DNA from: G965216905 sp965216905
Lineage (GTDB): Bacteria; Actinomycetota; Acidimicrobiia; Spongiisociales; ZC4RG35
Direction: 5' to 3'
DNA length: 64,000 bases
Assembly (NCBI GenBank): GCA_965216905.1
Contig: OZ244213.1
Location: forward strand, 2,480,001-2,544,000
The notes beneath the pieces were generated by a model that had not been told where the DNA came from, did not search any database, and saw nothing but the letters and a program-made list of their open reading frames with translations. The translations under genes were made by a program, and so were the position numbers. Position 1 is the first letter of the stretch; each line of letters opens with the position of its first letter. Shown one piece after another: positions 42,678 to 51,042 of the stretch.

Positions 42678-42716
42678 CTCGATATCCCGCCTCGATATCC
42701 CGCCTCGATATCCCGC
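42678..42716. repeat. three tandem copies of a 13-bp unit
   Basis: CTCGATATCCCGC is repeated three times without interruption (42678-42690, 42691-42703, 42704-42716), 13 nt upstream of the SLH-like gene's first ATG. Because 13 is not a multiple of 3, a change in copy number would shift the frame between upstream sequence and the gene. The remainder of 42666-42959 shows no other gene or convincing promoter. Confidence 0.85.
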
Positions 42717-42959
42717 AAGCCGAACATCGACGATCCCCACAAGATCGACACTTGTGGGGGCGGATGGATCCGAGATTCTCGTTGGAACCCTGCGGAGCAA
42801 CACACGTCACGAGCTTCGTCGTTCGGATCATCGCCACTTGCGGCGTTCTCGGCCTCGTCATTCCACACCGAGGCTGGCGAAACCTCGCCTCGGCTAGTGA
42901 TACGCTCGAGGGCCGATCTTCGCAACGGCATCACTCAACGGCCTCCGAGGGCGAGCTGA

Positions 42960-43919
42960 TCAGTGCTGGTCGTCGATCTCTCGCGGATGGTCGGGCGTGT
43001 CGACGTGGTCGGGGTCGTAGAGGTCGGGCTCGAGGTAGATACGGCGAGCAGCCGGGACCACGGAGCGGATCGCCGACTCGACGCCGTCGATCGCATCGGC
43101 GATCTGGGCCGTGGCCATTCCGCGCTCGAACTCGATCTTTCCCGCCACCAGCAACTCCTCCGGACCGATGTGTTGGGTCTTGAGATCGATGATTCGGGTG
43201 ACGCGCGGGGCCGTGCGGGCTGCATTCGTGATCGCGGTGATGTTGGCGGCGGTCGCCGCCTCACCGAGGAGCAGGGACCGCATCTCGACCGTGAGGATCG
43301 ATGCGATGACCAGCAGCAGGATGCCGATGCCCAACGTCCCGATGCCGTCCCAGATCGGGTCGCCGGTGCTGGCTGCCAGCGAGACGCCGATCAGCGCGAT
43401 CACCAGACCGAGCATCGCTCCCGCGTCCTCGAGCAGGACCACCGGCAGCTCCGGTGATCTCGACGTGCGGATGTACTCCCACCAGCCTCGATCACCCTTC
43501 ACCTTCTTGGCCTCGACGATCGCCGTGCGGAAGCTGAACCCTTCGAGCACGATTCCGAGCAACAGCACGCCGATGGCCCAACCCAGCGACGACACCTCAT
43601 GTGGGTGGCGGATCTTCTCGATGCCTTCGTACACGGAGTACAAACCGCCGAGCGTGAAGAGCACCAGCGCCACGATGAACGACCAGAAGTAGCGTTCGCG
43701 GCCGTACCCGAACTGGTGCTCGTCGTCGGCGATCTTCTGTGCCTGCTTCCCGCCGAGGAGCAGGAGCCCCTGGTTGGAGGTATCGGCCACCGAGTGGATC
43801 GATTCGGCCAGCATCGACGCCGACCCGGTCACCAGATAGGCGACGAACTTGGCGATGGCGATGCCACCGTTGGCGATCATGGCGGCGATGATCGCCCTGG
43901 TTCCTCCTCCTGCGGCCAT
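42960..43919 (-). CDS. cation diffusion facilitator (CDF) metal transporter
   Basis: 319 aa. Exports Zn/Mn/Fe/Co-type divalent ions by proton antiport. CDF hallmarks: S-A-S-M-L-A-E-S-I-H-S-V-A-D-T in helix 2 (the family HxxxD-type metal site, here S-I-H-S-V-A-D) and L-L-E-D-A-G-A-M-L-G in helix 5 (E-D-A instead of H-D-x-x-x-D). Six helices followed by a cytoplasmic domain from about residue 215. The unusual helix 5 site (E-D) sets it in the FieF-like, less-studied CDF branch. Monocistronic. Confidence 0.85.
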   Translation of the reverse strand: MAAGGGTRAIIAAMIANGGIAIAKFVAYLVTGSASMLAESIHSVADTSNQGLLLLGGKQAQKIADDEHQFGYGRERYFWSFIVALVLFTLGGLYSVYEGIEKIRHPHEVSSLGWAIGVLLLGIVLEGFSFRTAIVEAKKVKGDRGWWEYIRTSRSPELPVVLLEDAGAMLGLVIALIGVSLAASTGDPIWDGIGTLGIGILLLVIASILTVEMRSLLLGEAATAANITAITNAARTAPRVTRIIDLKTQHIGPEELLVAGKIEFERGMATAQIADAIDGVESAIRSVVPAARRIYLEPDLYDPDHVDTPDHPREIDDQH

Positions 43920-43969
43920 TGCTCCTCAGTTCATGGGTAGACGGCGTATCAGGATACGGCCTTCACGGA

Positions 43970-44172
43970 GGCCCGGAGCCCGGAGTCCGGGAGGGCAACA
44001 GGCGACAGGCGACAGGCGACAGGCGAGATGCCCGAGTGGGCGCGGACGCGACGGGTGTCCGGCGAGGGGCAGCAGGCGGGTGGCCCGGAGCCCGAAGCCC
44101 GGACGCCCGGCGCCCGAGCGCGCCCGCCTGGAGTCCCAAGCTCGAGTGGCGCAGCTTGCAGCTTGTTGCTTG
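43970..44172. repeat. intergenic heptanucleotide and 13-mer repeats
   Basis: ACAGGCG four times in tandem (43998-44025). The 13-mer GGCCCGGAGCCCG occurs at 43970-43982 and again at 44082-44094. A second heptad run CAGCTTG, CAGCTTG, TTGCTTG lies at 44152-44172. All sit in the 273-nt space between the CDF and dehydrogenase genes. No open frame or tRNA. Resembles short tandem repetitive intergenic elements known from other bacteria. Confidence 0.75.
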
Positions 44173-44192
44173 TTGCCGACCGGGCCTGATCG

Positions 44193-45050
44193 TCAGCGTT
44201 GGTATCCGTAGAACCCTCGTCCCGACTTCCGGCCCAGATGACCCGCCTCGACCATTCGGGTCAGGAGTGGGGGTGAGGCGTAGAGCGGTTCCTTGTACTC
44301 GTCGAACAACACGTCGGCGACGAGCTTCATCGTGTCGAGGCCGATGAAGTCACACAGCTCCAATGGCCCCATCGGGTGATTGGCGCCGAGTCGCATTCCG
44401 GCGTCGATGTCCTCCCGGCTGGCATGACCCCCCTCGAGCATTCGAACCGCCCCGAGAAGGTATGGAACCAGCAGCATGTTGACGACGAAACCACCCCGAT
44501 CCTTCGCTCGGATCACCTGCTTGCCGAGGACGTCGGTGGCGTACCGCTCGGCAGCCGACTCGACGGCGGGATCGGACGAAACCGTCGTCACCAACTCCAT
44601 GAGCGCCATGACGGGGACGGGGTTGAAGAAGTGCATCCCGACCACTCGATCCGGACGGCCGGTGGCGGCCGCCAACCTGGTGATGGGAATCGACGACGTG
44701 TTCGACGCGAGGATGGCGTCGTCGTCTGCGATCCGGTCCAGCGCCTCGAAGATGTCACGCTTCAACGTTTCGTCCTCGGTCACCGCCTCGACGATCAGCT
44801 GATGGCCGCCCAGTTCCTCCATGTCGGTGGTCCACGACATCCGCGCCAGGGCGGCATCGCGGTCGGCCGACTCCAACTTGCCGCGTTCGACGGCCCGGTC
44901 GAGAGATCGCTCGACTCGTTGGCGGCTCGTCTCGGCGAACTCCGGCGTCGCCTCCCGGATCGTCACTCCCGAACCGGCTCTCGCGGCCACCTCGGCGATC
45001 CCCGCTCCCATCTGCCCGCCGCCGATGACGGCGATTCGTCGAATGTCCAT
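44193..45050 (-). CDS. 3-hydroxybutyryl-CoA (3-hydroxyacyl-CoA) dehydrogenase
   Basis: NAD-dependent oxidation of 3-hydroxyacyl-CoA. 285 aa, the single-domain-pair length. Rossmann motif V-I-G-G-G-Q-M-G-A-G-I-A at the N-terminus, S-N-T-S-S-I-P-I-T, catalytic-region H-F-F-N-P-V-P-V-M and G-F-V-V-N-M-L-L-V-P-Y, ending G-R-K-S-G-R-G-F-Y-G-Y. ATG 45050 overlaps the ABC exporter stop (TGATG). Belongs to fatty-acid or butanoate metabolism; the link to the exporter is unclear. Confidence 0.92.
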   Translation of the reverse strand: MDIRRIAVIGGGQMGAGIAEVAARAGSGVTIREATPEFAETSRQRVERSLDRAVERGKLESADRDAALARMSWTTDMEELGGHQLIVEAVTEDETLKRDIFEALDRIADDDAILASNTSSIPITRLAAATGRPDRVVGMHFFNPVPVMALMELVTTVSSDPAVESAAERYATDVLGKQVIRAKDRGGFVVNMLLVPYLLGAVRMLEGGHASREDIDAGMRLGANHPMGPLELCDFIGLDTMKLVADVLFDEYKEPLYASPPLLTRMVEAGHLGRKSGRGFYGYQR

Positions 45051-46852
45051 CAGTACCTCTCGTTGCTCGTGACGCCGATGATGCCATCGGTGACGTCTCC
45101 GGTCTGCACGGCCCACAATCCGGCATAGACGCCCCCGGCTGCAACGAGCTGGTCGTGGGTGCCTGCTTCGACCACCCGGCCCGCTTCGAGGACGTGGATT
45201 CGATCGGCCTGTCGGATCGTCGACAGCCGGTGGGCGATCACGATCGTCGTGCGCTGGTGTGAGATCCTGCGGAGCGATCGTTGGATCGCTGCTTCGGTCT
45301 CGTTGTCCACGGCCGACGTTGCCTCATCGAGAACGAGGATGGCCGGATCGACGAGGATTGCCCGGGCGAGGGAAATGCGCTGACGCTGTCCGCCGGACAG
45401 CTTCTGGCCACGCTCTCCCACCACCGTGTCGTACCCGTCGGCCAGCCCGAGAATGAACTCGTGCGCTTCGGCCGCCAGTGCGGCCGCCTCGATCTCGGGA
45501 CGTGTTGCATCCGGTCGGCCGTAGGCGATGTTCTGGGCGACGCTCCCCGAGAACAGAAACACGTCCTGGGAGACCAGACCGATCGCCGACCGGAGATCTG
45601 CCAGGCGGAGATCCCGTACATCATGGCCATCGACGGTCACCCTCCCCGCCTGCACGTCGGCGAACCGCAGCAGCAGTTTGACCAGCGTCGTCTTGCCGGA
45701 GCCGGTCGAGCCGACCAGCGCACACGTGGTACCGGCCGGCACGTCGATGTCGACGGCGGTGAGCACCTGCGGTCCCGTGCCATAGGCGAAGTCGACACCA
45801 TCGAACCGAACATCGCCATCGAACTCGGACACCGTGACGGTCCCGTCCTCGATCGACGGTGGAGTATCGAGCAGGTCGAGGATTCGCTCGGTGGAGGCCA
45901 TGGATCGCTGGTACAGGTCGAGGGTCTCTCCCAGGCTCGTCAGCGGCCACAACAGTCGTTGCGTCAGGAACACCAGCACCGAGTAGGCGGCGACCTCGAG
46001 TGTGCCGTCCAAGACTCGGAATCCGCCGTAGAGCAGCGTGACGAGGAATCCGGCCAAGATTGCGATCCGAACGACCGGGATGAACGCCGACGACAGACGG
46101 ATCGCCTCGCGATTGACGAGCCGGTACCGGTCCGAGGCGGCGGCAATCCGGTCGATTTCCCGTCGTTCGGCCACGAACGCCTTGATGGTCGCCAACCCTC
46201 CGAGGTTGTTCGCGAGTTGTCCACTGACGTCACCGGCCTGGTTGCGGACGGCGAGATATCGAGGCGCCAACCGGCGGGTGAAGGCCAGTGAGCCGGCGAT
46301 GACCAGCGGGATCGGGAGGAGCGAGAGGGCCGCCACCACCGGCGAGAGGGCGAGGAACACGACCGATACTCCGAGCACCCCCGTCAGCGTCTGGATGAGG
46401 TCATTGGCTCCCACATCGAGAAAGCGTTCGAGCTGGTTCACGTCGTCATTGAGGATCGCCATCAGGCCGCCGGTCGATCGGTCCTCGAAGTAGGCCAGGT
46501 CGAGGTTCTGGGTGTGGGCATATGCGTCGATCCGGAGCTCGTGTTGCACCGTCTGGGCGAGGTTTCGCCAGCGCACCGAGAACAGGTATTCGAACAGCGA
46601 CTCGAGGCCCCATACGACCAGGGTGAGTCCGCCCAGAACCCACATCTGGCTCGCCAACCCGGTGACACCCAACCCCGCCAGCCACGAACGCTCCCGCCGC
46701 ACGACGACGTCTACCGCGCCGCCGATGAGGATCTCCGGAGCGAGGTCCATGACCTTGTTGAGGATCGAATAGATCGAGGCGATCCAGATGTCACGACGAT
46801 GGGGTGTGGCGTACGAGAGCAGCCGCCGAATTGGTGGGGTGTCGCTCACCAC
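45050..46852 (-). CDS. ABC exporter, fused permease-ATPase (MsbA/MDR type)
   Basis: 600 aa half-transporter: six N-terminal helices (residues ~20-330), then the ATPase with Walker A G-S-T-G-S-G-K-T-T, Q-loop S-Q-D-V-F-L-F, signature L-S-G-G-Q-R-Q-R-I and Walker B I-L-V-L-D-E-A-T-S. Starts GTG-GTG. Would work as a homodimer exporting lipids, drugs or peptides. Upstream 85 nt separates it from the importer operon. I see no good terminator there, so read-through is possible. Confidence 0.9.
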   Translation of the reverse strand: MVSDTPPIRRLLSYATPHRRDIWIASIYSILNKVMDLAPEILIGGAVDVVVRRERSWLAGLGVTGLASQMWVLGGLTLVVWGLESLFEYLFSVRWRNLAQTVQHELRIDAYAHTQNLDLAYFEDRSTGGLMAILNDDVNQLERFLDVGANDLIQTLTGVLGVSVVFLALSPVVAALSLLPIPLVIAGSLAFTRRLAPRYLAVRNQAGDVSGQLANNLGGLATIKAFVAERREIDRIAAASDRYRLVNREAIRLSSAFIPVVRIAILAGFLVTLLYGGFRVLDGTLEVAAYSVLVFLTQRLLWPLTSLGETLDLYQRSMASTERILDLLDTPPSIEDGTVTVSEFDGDVRFDGVDFAYGTGPQVLTAVDIDVPAGTTCALVGSTGSGKTTLVKLLLRFADVQAGRVTVDGHDVRDLRLADLRSAIGLVSQDVFLFSGSVAQNIAYGRPDATRPEIEAAALAAEAHEFILGLADGYDTVVGERGQKLSGGQRQRISLARAILVDPAILVLDEATSAVDNETEAAIQRSLRRISHQRTTIVIAHRLSTIRQADRIHVLEAGRVVEAGTHDQLVAAGGVYAGLWAVQTGDVTDGIIGVTSNERY

Positions 46853-46937
46853 CCGAGCGTACCGATGCCTCGGCGGTGCTCCGAAGCGCAGGTACCGGTG
46901 GCTCGGAAGGGGTACGGGTCGTGGTCGTCGATGGGTG

Positions 46938-47939
46938 TCAGTGCGAGCCCTGGGTCGCCGCCGACGGAGCGCGAACGTGACAGGAGGCGAGGTGACTGCT
47001 TTCCGCCCCGGGAACGGTGGCCAGCTCGGGCACCTTGGCTTCGCACAGCCCGGGCTCGGCGATGGGGCACCGAGGGTGGAAACGGCATCCGGAGGGAGGA
47101 TTGATGGGGGAGGGGATCTCGCCTTCGAGGCGTATCGAGCTGCGCGGCCGATCGGGGTCGGCGATGGGAATCGCCGAGAGCAGCGCCTCTGTATAGGGAT
47201 GCGCCGGCGAGGCGTACAGTCGGTTCCGGTCGGTGATCTCGACGATCTTTCCGAGATACATGACCGCCACCCGGTCCGAGATGTGTTCGACCACTGCCAG
47301 ATTGTGGGCGATGAACAACAATGTCAGACCCAGCTCTGACTGGAGTTCCCGCAGGAGGTTGAGCACTTGGGCCTGCACCGAGACATCGAGGGCCGAGACC
47401 GGTTCGTCGGCGATGACCAGCTTGGGCCGGAGGATGAGCGCTCGAGCGATCCCGATCCGCTGACGCTGACCGCCCGAGAACTCGTGGGGATACCGGTCGG
47501 CGAGCTCGGCGCGCAACCCGACCAACTCCAGCATCTCGCGGACCCGGCGGCGGCGGTCGTCTCGGTCGCCGATCCCGTGGATGCGCAAGCCTTCCGAGAT
47601 CGAGTTGCCGACCGGCGTTCTAGGGTCGAGGGATGAGTAGGGGTCTTGGAATACGATCTGAACCTGCTGTCGGAACGCGCGCAGCTCGGATCCGTCGAGA
47701 TGTGTGACGTCGGTTCCGTCGAACTCGATGGTCCCCGAGGTCGGTTCCAGCAGGCGGACGAGCATTCGACCGAGGGTGGTCTTCCCGCAGCCGGACTCGC
47801 CGACGAGTCCCACGGTTTCTCCGGCGGCGATGTCGATGTCGACGCCGGCCACGGCATCGACGTGGGCGACGGTGCGGCGAAGCGGTCCTCCCTTCACCGG
47901 AAAGCGCTTGGTGAGCTGGCGTACGCTGACGAGTGGCAT
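46938..47939 (-). CDS. oligopeptide/dipeptide ABC transporter ATPase (OppF/DppF type)
   Basis: 333 aa, second ATPase of the second importer. Walker A G-E-S-G-C-G-K-T-T, signature F-S-G-G-Q-R-Q-R-I and Walker B V-I-A-D-E-P-V-S-A-L-D. C-terminal C-R-F-H-P-R-C-P-I block with cysteines typical of these ATPases. Begins with TGATG overlap after the OppD-type gene and closes the operon. Confidence 0.92.
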   Translation of the reverse strand: MPLVSVRQLTKRFPVKGGPLRRTVAHVDAVAGVDIDIAAGETVGLVGESGCGKTTLGRMLVRLLEPTSGTIEFDGTDVTHLDGSELRAFRQQVQIVFQDPYSSLDPRTPVGNSISEGLRIHGIGDRDDRRRRVREMLELVGLRAELADRYPHEFSGGQRQRIGIARALILRPKLVIADEPVSALDVSVQAQVLNLLRELQSELGLTLLFIAHNLAVVEHISDRVAVMYLGKIVEITDRNRLYASPAHPYTEALLSAIPIADPDRPRSSIRLEGEIPSPINPPSGCRFHPRCPIAEPGLCEAKVPELATVPGAESSHLASCHVRAPSAATQGSH

Positions 47940-48967
47940 CAGTCGGTGTCCTCGTAGAGGAAACAGCGAACCTTGTGGTCGGCTTCGACCTCCCGAAGAT
48001 CGGGTGCCCGAGTCGTGCAGGAGGTCAGGCCGGCCTCGATGCGCGCATCGCAGCGGTCGGCGAACCGGCAGGCGTCGGGCGGGTCGATGAGCCCGGGAAC
48101 GGTGCCGCGAATGACCGCCAGCTCCTCCTTCACGCTGCCGAGTACCGGGATCGAGCCGATCAAGCCCTTGGTGTAGGGGTGCTTCGGGTTGCGGAAGAGG
48201 GTGCGGACGTCGGTCTCCTCGACGACCTGTCCGGCGTACATGACGGCCACCCGGTCGGCCATCTCGGCGACGACACCGAGGTCATGAGTGATGAGGATCA
48301 CCGCGGTGTTCGACTCGCGCTGCAGGTCGCGGATCAGGTCGAGGATCTGAGCCTGGATCGTCACGTCCAGGGCGGTCGTCGGTTCGTCGGCGATCAGCAA
48401 CTCCGGCTCACATGACAAGGCCATGGCGATCATCACCCGCTGCGCCATCCCGCCCGACAGCTCGTGGGGATACGCTCGCGCTCGTCGGGACGGATCGGGG
48501 ATGCCGACTCGCTCCAGCATCGCCACCGCTCGCTCGTCGCGGACGGCCTCTTTCCAGTCTCGGTGGAGCTCGAAGACCTCGGCGATCTGGGCACCGGATC
48601 GGAAGACGGGATTGAGCGCCGATCCCGGCTGTTGGAAGATCATCGAGATGTGTTCGCCTCGAAGCTCGGTGAGTTCGCGTTTGGACATCTCGGTGATCTC
48701 GCGCCCGTCGAAGGCGATGGAACCCGAGACGATCCGGCCCGGGTGCGGGACGAGTCCCATGATCGAGAGAGACGTCACGGATTTGCCGCACCCGGACTCA
48801 CCCACGATCCCCAGGACCTCACCTCGGTCGACGGAGAAGTCCACCCCATCGACGGCCTGAACGACGCCGTCCCGCGTGAAGAAGTGGGTGCGGAGGTTCT
48901 CGACCTCCAGCAGGGCGCCCTTGGGGGTATCCGTGGCCGCCACGGGAGTGGAGTCCTGGGCGGTCAT
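47939..48967 (-). CDS. oligopeptide/dipeptide ABC transporter ATPase (OppD/DppD type)
   Basis: 342 aa. Walker A G-E-S-G-C-G-K-S-V, signature L-S-G-G-M-A-Q-R, Walker B L-I-A-D-E-P-T-T-A-L-D, and a Cys-containing C-terminal domain (A-C-R-F-A-D-R-C-D). The extended N-terminus (about 18 residues before L-L-E-V-E-N-L) is hydrophilic. ATGA overlap with the permease gene upstream. Confidence 0.92.
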   Translation of the reverse strand: MTAQDSTPVAATDTPKGALLEVENLRTHFFTRDGVVQAVDGVDFSVDRGEVLGIVGESGCGKSVTSLSIMGLVPHPGRIVSGSIAFDGREITEMSKRELTELRGEHISMIFQQPGSALNPVFRSGAQIAEVFELHRDWKEAVRDERAVAMLERVGIPDPSRRARAYPHELSGGMAQRVMIAMALSCEPELLIADEPTTALDVTIQAQILDLIRDLQRESNTAVILITHDLGVVAEMADRVAVMYAGQVVEETDVRTLFRNPKHPYTKGLIGSIPVLGSVKEELAVIRGTVPGLIDPPDACRFADRCDARIEAGLTSCTTRAPDLREVEADHKVRCFLYEDTD

Positions 48968-49902
48968 TCGTTCAGCGACGGGTCGAGGGCGTCACGGAGC
49001 CCGTCGCCCATGAGGTTGAATCCGAGGACGGTGATGATGATGGCGAGGCCGGGGAAGATCATGAGGTGGGGGGCGGTGAAGACCCGACCCCGCTCGGCGG
49101 CCAGCATCGCACCCCATTCGGGCGTGGGCGGTTGGGCGCCCAACCCGAGGAAGCCGAGTGCAGCCGCTTCCAGGATCGCCCCGGCGATGCCGAGCGTTCC
49201 GAGCACCACGAGCGGTGTGAGGGCATTGGGGATGACCCGGGTGAGGAGGATGCGTGCGGGCGATCCACCGAGCGCCTGTGACGCGGCGACGTAATCGATC
49301 TCTTTGATGGACAGCACCGAGGCGCGCATCACCCGGGCGTACTGGGGGAGCGTCACGATGGCGATGGCGAGCAGCGTGTTGCGGAGTCCGGGACCCAGGA
49401 CGAAGACGATCGCGATGGCGAGGATGAGTGACGGGAAACCGAGGACGACGTCCATGATCCGCATGAGCAGGTTGTCGACCCAGCCACCGACATAGCCGGC
49501 GATCGCACCGATCGCCGCGCCGATGAGGATGGCGACGAGCACGGTGGTGAAACCCAGCGGGAGGCTGACGCGCGCTCCGTACAACACCCGACTGAAGACG
49601 TCTCGGACGTTGCTGTCCAGCCCCATCAGATGTTGTGGTGTCTCGCATCCGAGCAGCTCCACACACGGTGGCGCCCAACGCTCGGCGCCTTCCTGGCCGA
49701 TGAAGTCCTCCTCGAATCCGTAGGGGGCGATGAGCGGAGCGAAGACGGCGATCAGGATCATGAAACCGACCATCGCCATTCCGGCAACGCCGATCTTGCG
49801 ACGGAAGAAGCGCCGGGCGGCGATCCGCCACACCGATCCGCTGTGCTGGAGGAGCTGCTCGCTCTCGGGGTCCATGTCGATCGGCTCGGGACGGGCACTC
49901 AT
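48964..49902 (-). CDS. ABC transporter permease (DppC/OppC type)
   Basis: 312 aa from ATG 49902, overlapping the DppB-type stop. Six helices; the periplasmic family motif is L-M-G-L-D-S-N-V-R-D and the coupling loop is Y-V-A-A-S-Q-A-L-G-G-S-P-A-R-I-L. An insertion with two Cys (P-P-C-V-E-L-L-G-C) between helix 1 and the motif could form an extracytoplasmic disulfide. Partner of the DppB-type permease upstream. Confidence 0.9.
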   Translation of the reverse strand: MSARPEPIDMDPESEQLLQHSGSVWRIAARRFFRRKIGVAGMAMVGFMILIAVFAPLIAPYGFEEDFIGQEGAERWAPPCVELLGCETPQHLMGLDSNVRDVFSRVLYGARVSLPLGFTTVLVAILIGAAIGAIAGYVGGWVDNLLMRIMDVVLGFPSLILAIAIVFVLGPGLRNTLLAIAIVTLPQYARVMRASVLSIKEIDYVAASQALGGSPARILLTRVIPNALTPLVVLGTLGIAGAILEAAALGFLGLGAQPPTPEWGAMLAAERGRVFTAPHLMIFPGLAIIITVLGFNLMGDGLRDALDPSLNE

Positions 49903-50978
49903 CGCAGCCTGACCCGAGGATCGAGGTAGCCGTAGGAGATGTCCACGAGCAGGTTGACGATCACGTAGACCGCGGCAATGACGACGGTGAATGCCTGAAT
50001 GATCGGGAAGTCGCGGCTGGAGATGGCGTCGAACAACGACGTTCCGATGCCGGCGAGGCCGAACACGGTTTCGGTCAGCACCGCCCCGCCGAGCAGGCCA
50101 CCGAGCTGGAGGCCGATCACGGTCACCACCGGGAGCAGGGCATTCCGCAAGGCATGGTGGCGGACCACCCGACGTTCTCCGGCGCCCTTGGCTCGGGCGG
50201 TTCGCACGTAGTCGCGCTGGAGCACGTCGAGCAGCGAGGATCTGGTCATTCGGGCGATGATCGACATGGGGATGGTGGCCAGGGTGACCGCCGGAAGGAT
50301 CATGTGTTTGACCCCGTCCCACCAGACCTCCCATTGGCCGCTGATGAACGCGTTGAAGATCACCATGTTCGAGATCAACTCGGTGATCGCGGAAAGGAAT
50401 CCTTCCTCGCCGATCTCCAGTCCCCACACCTCCCAGAAGGGGAGAGGACGCATCCCGGCGGACAGGCGCTGGCCGGGGGGAAGCGCGAACGGCGTGTCGC
50501 GCAGCAACGAGGCAAAGATGAATGCGAGCAGGAGGCCGAGCCAGAAGATGGGCATCGACACTCCGACGTTGGCCACGGTCATGGCACCGACGTCGATGAG
50601 GGTGTTGTGCTTCCGGGCGGCGAGGATGCCCAGCGGCACCCCCACGAGGATCGCCAGCGTCAGTGCAGCCACCGCCAGCTCGAACGTGAGCGGCAGCCGC
50701 TCGATGAGGATCTGGCTCACGGGTCGTGAGAATCGGATCGATTCGCCGAAATCTCCGGTCAGCATGTTCTTGGCGTACACACCGAGTTGCACGGCGATGG
50801 GCTGATCGAGCCCGTTGACTCGATTGAATCGCTCACACGCCTCGGGGGTGGCGCGTTCACCGAGTAGCGCGGTGCAAGGGTCGCCGGGGGTGAGTCGGAT
50901 GAGCGTGAAGACCACGACCAATACACCGATCAAGACCGGGATGGTGATCAAGGCTCGGCGCAGTACGTATCCGATCAT
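49899..50978 (-). CDS. ABC transporter permease (DppB/OppB type)
   Basis: 359 aa, six helices, with coupling loop Y-V-R-T-A-R-A-K-G-A-G-E and a large periplasmic section between helices 1 and 2 carrying G-D-P-C-T-A-L-L-G. It is preceded by a perfect 16-bp hairpin ending 18 nt before the ATG, and the ribosome site is weak. That is consistent with lower translation than of the binding protein. Confidence 0.9.
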   Translation of the reverse strand: MIGYVLRRALITIPVLIGVLVVVFTLIRLTPGDPCTALLGERATPEACERFNRVNGLDQPIAVQLGVYAKNMLTGDFGESIRFSRPVSQILIERLPLTFELAVAALTLAILVGVPLGILAARKHNTLIDVGAMTVANVGVSMPIFWLGLLLAFIFASLLRDTPFALPPGQRLSAGMRPLPFWEVWGLEIGEEGFLSAITELISNMVIFNAFISGQWEVWWDGVKHMILPAVTLATIPMSIIARMTRSSLLDVLQRDYVRTARAKGAGERRVVRHHALRNALLPVVTVIGLQLGGLLGGAVLTETVFGLAGIGTSLFDAISSRDFPIIQAFTVVIAAVYVIVNLLVDISYGYLDPRVRLR

Positions 50979-50995
50979 GGATGGCTCGGTGGAGT

Positions 50996-51030
50996 GAGGG
51001 GGTGGGCACCGAGTCGGTGCCCACCCCCTC
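50996..51030 (-). promoter_or_regulatory. 16-bp perfect hairpin between binding-protein and permease genes
   Basis: GAGGGGGTGGGCACCG paired with CGGTGCCCACCCCCTC around a 3-nt loop (AGT). Immediately upstream a second small hairpin (GAGGGC-TCA-GCCCTC, 51037-51051) has the binding-protein stop codon in its loop. No T-tract follows. Together they can slow 3' decay of, or attenuate transcription beyond, the binding-protein message. Confidence 0.75.
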
Positions 51031-51042
51031 GATCACGAGGGC

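Noticed and set aside
42678..42716. Possible CRISPR or ITR from the tandem 13-mers
   Set aside because: Directly abutting copies without spacers; no cas genes or transposase near.
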